A stretch of 64,000 bases of DNA, taken from positions 27,268,418 through 27,332,417 of the forward strand of contig OZ024759.1 in NCBI GenBank assembly GCA_964016885.1. The letters run 5' to 3'. This stretch comes from Eledone cirrhosa. Lineage: Eukaryota > Mollusca > Cephalopoda > Octopoda > Eledonidae. Below the pieces are notes generated by a model, which was given only the letters and a program-made list of their open reading frames with translations, was not told the origin of the DNA and did not search any database. Position numbers and translations under genes: made by a program. Positions within the stretch are counted from its first letter, which is position 1; every line of letters begins with the position of its first letter. Positions 59,811 to 64,000 of the stretch are shown piece by piece.

Positions 59811-62383
59811 TCATACATATACATCGATACATTCTGCGAGTATGTCTTACTTAGGCAACAGTCAAGTAATTTGCGGGGAGGAACCAATCCGTTATATTGA
59901 TCCCAGTACATGACTGGTACTATAAGTTATATGCTCCAAAATCATAAAATTATGGGTTAATCTAAACACTGAGAACACAAAGGTGGGGTAAAATTATTTA
60001 AAAATTGAGGTTTTAATATTTTATCTTTTATTTACAAATTATGTCTTGGTGTCATATTTAAGGATATAATGTAGTTATTGGTGGAAATAATATAATATGT
60101 GATGAAGAGGTGTATAGAACTGTGGATATAGAATTGTTTTAATCATTATTTTTAACGGACGAAAAAACTACATAATGACTTCTAGTCGGAGTTACGGGAA
60201 ATTACGGCAAAGACCCTCCATGAAGGTTCAAATATTACACATTATCTATATATAGGAATCAGGCTAAACAATTTACGGGCACGTCGCTCTAAGTTGGAAT
60301 ATTTTTTCACACACACAGACACGGGAGTTAGGTATGGCATATTTCAAATAAGAGAACATTATTACAGACGGAGTCATTGTAGGTTCAAATCATTGTTAGA
60401 CCGATCAGAAAGAAAATGGATATTTAATTCATGAAAAAACCTGAAGTGTGAAAGACAGAGTCGACCCTTTCTAGTAACAACACTAAGAAAGCCATGAACG
60501 CCACCACGTCCTAAATCTAACTCTGCGATCGTCATATCAAATCGAAATACTTCACCAACTGTGGAAGATGAAGGATTGAAGAACTATGATATATAGCTAA
60601 GAGGCTTGTCTCCAGAACATTTGAAAAATGTTCCACCAGCCACCTGTATAGTAAATATTCCAAAGTATACCAAATATGTTTCGTAAATGTTTGTTCCTGG
60701 TTTAATTTTCCCAATTAGCTTCCTGATTTTTATTCAGGTTCTTTGCATATATTCCTTGAATAGGTTTTCGGGTAGCATACCTTCTTAAATCTCAAAATTC
60801 TATATCGGCCACCAAAGTTTCCAATGGCCCTCAATTTTCTGTTCAGCTGCTCATCGTCCACCCAACAGTTGAAACCGCCCAGTTGAGGAACCCCTATGGG
60901 TAAGCTACCTCGAATGATGCTATATATTAATCGAGAGGAGGAGGTGACTATTATAATTTTTATAAGTAATAATCTTTTAAAGACAAGAGGAAATTTCATC
61001 ATTAAAATCATAAATATATGTCTACAGAATACAGATTATCAAAATGAAATTAAAAGCAAGTAAATCAGGGGCCACGAAACTTTACATATTTAGTTTTATT
61101 TCTATCGTGAAAAATGTTGATCTTCAGATATTAGATTATGGCGGCTGTAATTGTCTTTGTGTTGACGTGTTTGTTTGAAATCCTTTTTTTAATGTTTGTC
61201 TCTCTTTAAACATCGTTTATAGTTTGTTAAAATTAATTTTAGATTATTCGTACCTCGTCTGTGTGGTTTATTTTGATGTAGCGTCCCTGTCTTGTTTATT
61301 TTTGGTTACATTTTAAATGTGAAATACAGGAACATCAGACATTAAAATGAAATGTTACGTAAAACATACACCTTGTGTTTATTCCAGGTATTTAGATAGA
61401 TGTCCAGATGTCCACTGACAACAAAATAATACAATCATCCAGTGAAAGTTGGTAATAATCCAGGTTCGTTGCAGTCACCATTCACAGTAAACAATGGTTA
61501 GAAAGAAACAAAAACAAAAGACGTATTCAGCAGTTAATGAAGTGAAAACAAAATAAAAACAACTTTACTGAATAAAATTCATTTCTTAATTTCAATAAGG
61601 TTTTTTGTTCTTTCTTTTATAAAAGAAAACAAATTTTAATTAAAATATGTTGAATATAATATGGGACATTACGACAAAGTACAGCATTATTAGTTCAAAT
61701 CTTACTTAATAAAAGCAACAAATACGCAGTTATTAGTATAAAACCTAACGGAAATCGAACCCTAAAACAGGATCTCCACCGTCTCTAGTACTTACCATTA
61801 GGCCACAGGGACAGTTAGAAAAATGCATTGAAAATTAATATTTACTTACCTATACTAGAAAAAACCGGAAGTGGAGAAAATTGAAAAACTTTTTCTTTTT
61901 CTTCCTCTGATTTTTGCCACGAACGATAACTCGTCTCTGACTTAAATCCAAATTTTGGATATAAAAAAATCAGAGGAAGAAAAAGAAGATGTTTTTCAAT
62001 TTTCTCCACTTCCGGTTTTTCCTAGTAATGAAAAAGTAGGTTTATAAATATCAATTTTCAGTAAGTTTCCGTAACCGTCCCTTTAGCCTAGTGGTAAGTA
62101 TAATAGCCGGTGGAGGTCCAGGTGCGGGGTTCAATCACTGGCAGTGTGTCGTATTATATTTTTTATAGTATAAAACAAAAATAAAAAAGTAACTTTATAA
62201 ATATTAATTTTCACACTGTTTTTATATCTGTCTCCGTGGCCTAATGGTAGGTATTAGAGACGGTGGAGAACCTGCTCTGGGTTTAGATTTCAGTCAAAGT
62301 CTATAGATAATAATTTCATTTTTTACTTTACTAGAGAAAAATTTAAATTTTAAAATATATAGTACAGATTCGGACTGAGATTG
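57797..62383. repeat. Macrosatellite unit 11 (mostly type A)
   Basis: 4587 bp, the longest copy. TATA box 58505-58514, with private 'gtcactcatg' downstream; LINE relic 59008-59414; foldback 61854-62026; tRNA-like cluster 61748-62441. Nearly the twin of unit 9. Confidence 0.95.
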
Positions 62384-64000
62384 AACACCACATCAGTGTC
62401 TACATAGTCTCTAACACCTACCATTAGGCCAACGAAACACATACAAGAACATAAGAAAAAAATTTATATTTATAAACCTACTTTCAATTTCCAAGCAAAA
62501 TAGATGTGCTGGCGTTCATGGCTTTCTCATTGTTATTTCTACTAGAATCGGGTCAATGTTTACATTTATTCTTCTGGGGCTTTCATAAAATATATTTTCA
62601 CTTTCTTTCGGGTTCATTAGATCCTACAACCAGATGATCTACAGGGACCTTCTTCATGGTCATAGCTGATTATTAAATATATACGGGAGAGTGTGTGTGT
62701 GTGTGTGTGTGTGTATTAGATATTGCCGTGATGTACTCAGCAATAATGGTTTTCAATTCCGTCGTCCCTCCATCCTTGGTGTGTATATAAATATATATGT
62801 GATTTTAACGTACAACGGCGACAATATATAAATCTGTTTTGTTTGATAATAATTAGATAAAGCTAATTCTACAACCCCTGTTAAACATTGAAACGACGAC
62901 TATAAAATATAGCAACAACCACGACATAACAGTCTCTGGTTAAATATGATTTAATGAAATTATTGCTAGAGATTGATCCCTAATATTTTATCTCACTCCT
63001 TAACCAGGGAGGAAAGGTCCTCAGACTCGGACAATGTTGATAAGGAGAGCAGAGTGTATCCTTATTTGTCACGTCTTTCCAGTTGTCACGGTATATAAAA
63101 GGCAGTAGTAGTAGTCACTCCTGCGAAAGACGTTGTCAGTTAGCCTTCTGTAACGAGAGAAGAAGGTCGTGGCTTTTTTTTTTCCTCCCTATCACATAAT
63201 TCATACATTTGTCATCCTTTAGATATCAATATACAAGAGAAAGAAGAAAATTGAGAACTTCGGTCTTTTAAAAGTAACATTTATTACATTAGAGCAAAAT
63301 CTTGCATTAACAATATTTTGTGAGACTAAACATGGAATGGACAAAGAGATTATTAGAAGAAGAGCAATTGTCTCTATCTTAAACGTCAATGCATTCTACA
63401 GAAAATCGAAATGAGAATAATTACAGAGATACTTTACAAAATGTTTCGCGATATGGTTCAAGTTATTTTGTAGTAATATGCAGCTATATTTATACATGTC
63501 TCTTATACCCCCTCCACAAGGAATTGTGAATATGTATGAATATGATTTTAAAGATGGCTAAACATGTTGAAGAAAAAAAAAAGGAATTCAGATGATAGGA
63601 ATAATAAAACATTCCTTTGCCTAGCTAAATGTCGAGAGGTCTAAAACACTAGTTGAATGATATGTGTGATACGACCTAGAATATTGTTTTGGGGCATGGT
63701 CAGACGACTTCAGAAAATACGGAGAAGCTATTGAAGGAATCGAGAAAAGAACAAAACAGAAAACACCAGAATTATTAAGAAATCGTCTTCTGAAGAAAGA
63801 TGTTAAACTTTAGGGATTGCAAATTTAGAGGAGATAAATCTAACAGGGTGGGGGGACATGATAGAAATATATATTTAAAGGACTAATATTTAAATAGTAG
63901 TACACTATTCAAATGTAAAGCTCTGAATAACTATATCTTTCGGGGAGATATATCAAACAAGTGACATGATAGAAATATTTAAAATAATGAAAAGACTACA
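62384..64000. repeat. Macrosatellite unit 12, truncated by the window edge
   Basis: First 1617 bases of a further copy, ending within the LINE relic (63595-64000). TATA box 63092-63101. It carries 'agaagagcaattg' and 'ctccacaagg', found otherwise only in unit 8, four units back. Confidence 0.95.

Larger units (their letters stand above)
12116..64000. repeat. Macrosatellite array: 11 complete units of about 4.57 kb plus a partial twelfth
   Basis: Anchored on 'aacaccacatcagtgtctac', units start at 12116, 16671, 21244, 25822, 30380, 34941, 39499, 44066, 48633, 53216, 57797 and 62384; lengths are 4555-4587. All are head to tail. Most length variation falls in two microsatellites, (gt)n and (ta)n. 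Between them copies differ by scattered single-base changes and a few small indels. Those differences, and microsatellite lengths that differ from unit to unit, argue against a simple assembly duplication. No long conserved protein is encoded. The array extends beyond the window on the right. Confidence 0.97.

Noticed and set aside
12116..64000. rDNA, 5S, histone or snRNA gene array
   Set aside because: None of the conserved sequences of those genes that I can recall is present in the unit.
12116..64000. Assembly artefact (one unit copied repeatedly)
   Set aside because: Units differ in substitutions, small indels and microsatellite lengths in a structured A/B pattern; only long-read checks could settle copy number.
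12116..64000. CRISPR-like or LTR-retrotransposon array
   Set aside because: Repeat length, lack of spacers, lack of LTR ends, primer-binding site or pol genes.

Overview
The window looks like non-genic, repeat-rich DNA from a cephalopod, most probably an octopus. The basis is the repeat vocabulary: tRNA-headed SINEs with the 'ggcacaaggccagcaatt' and 'gggatttgaactcag' blocks, SINE tails ending in (atg)n, LINE reverse transcriptases carrying a Cys/His finger, and abundant (TA)n and (GT)n tracts. I know these from cephalopod genomes. The species call is inference, since no database could be searched. I see no bacterial gene, rRNA, canonical tRNA, CRISPR array or complete protein-coding gene.

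Region 1 (1-12115) is an accessory patchwork. It holds an inverted pair of SINE-type repeats (60-960) and a minus-strand LINE reverse transcriptase pseudogene with one in-frame stop (1003-2832). A complete-looking tRNA-headed SINE follows (2823-3155), then a nest of SINE fragments in both orientations (3626-6085) with a LINE 3' fragment (3846-4100). Next come AT-rich microsatellites and a head-to-head LINE chimera (7612-8776). The rest is an unclassified repeat (8903-9700), more LINE crumbs (9960-10165, 11905-12005), a 60-bp minisatellite and a poly-T hairpin. Three stretches look like exons: 5215-5338, 6177-6362 and 11770-11848. All three are weak.

Region 2 (12116-64000, 81% of the window) is one head-to-tail macrosatellite array: 11 full units of 4555-4587 bp plus 1617 bp of a twelfth, running off the right edge. 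The copies are nearly identical. Diagnostic variants alternate between neighbouring units, so the array is a higher-order repeat of A/B dimers of about 9.1 kb, with a phase slip in the first two units.

Each unit carries, left to right: a minus-strand tRNA-like element (T1); a (GT)n tract; a TATA-box promoter followed by a short hairpin and a T-tract (a candidate small-RNA gene); a decayed LINE reverse transcriptase C-terminus; a 96-codon ORF; a (TA)n tract; a SINE-tail relic; a 93-codon ORF; and at the right end a 0.7-kb cluster. In that cluster two tRNA-like elements diverge from a 173-bp foldback (T2 minus, T3 plus), and a third (T4 plus) converges on the next unit's T1. Several unit segments are diverged copies of one another, so the unit was built by earlier internal duplication and inversion.

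The strongest candidate for something undescribed is this array: a dimeric macrosatellite with four tRNA-like modules and a foldback per unit, and a repeated small promoter. Whether it is transcribed, or acts as heterochromatin, a small-RNA source or a recombination substrate, cannot be decided from sequence alone.
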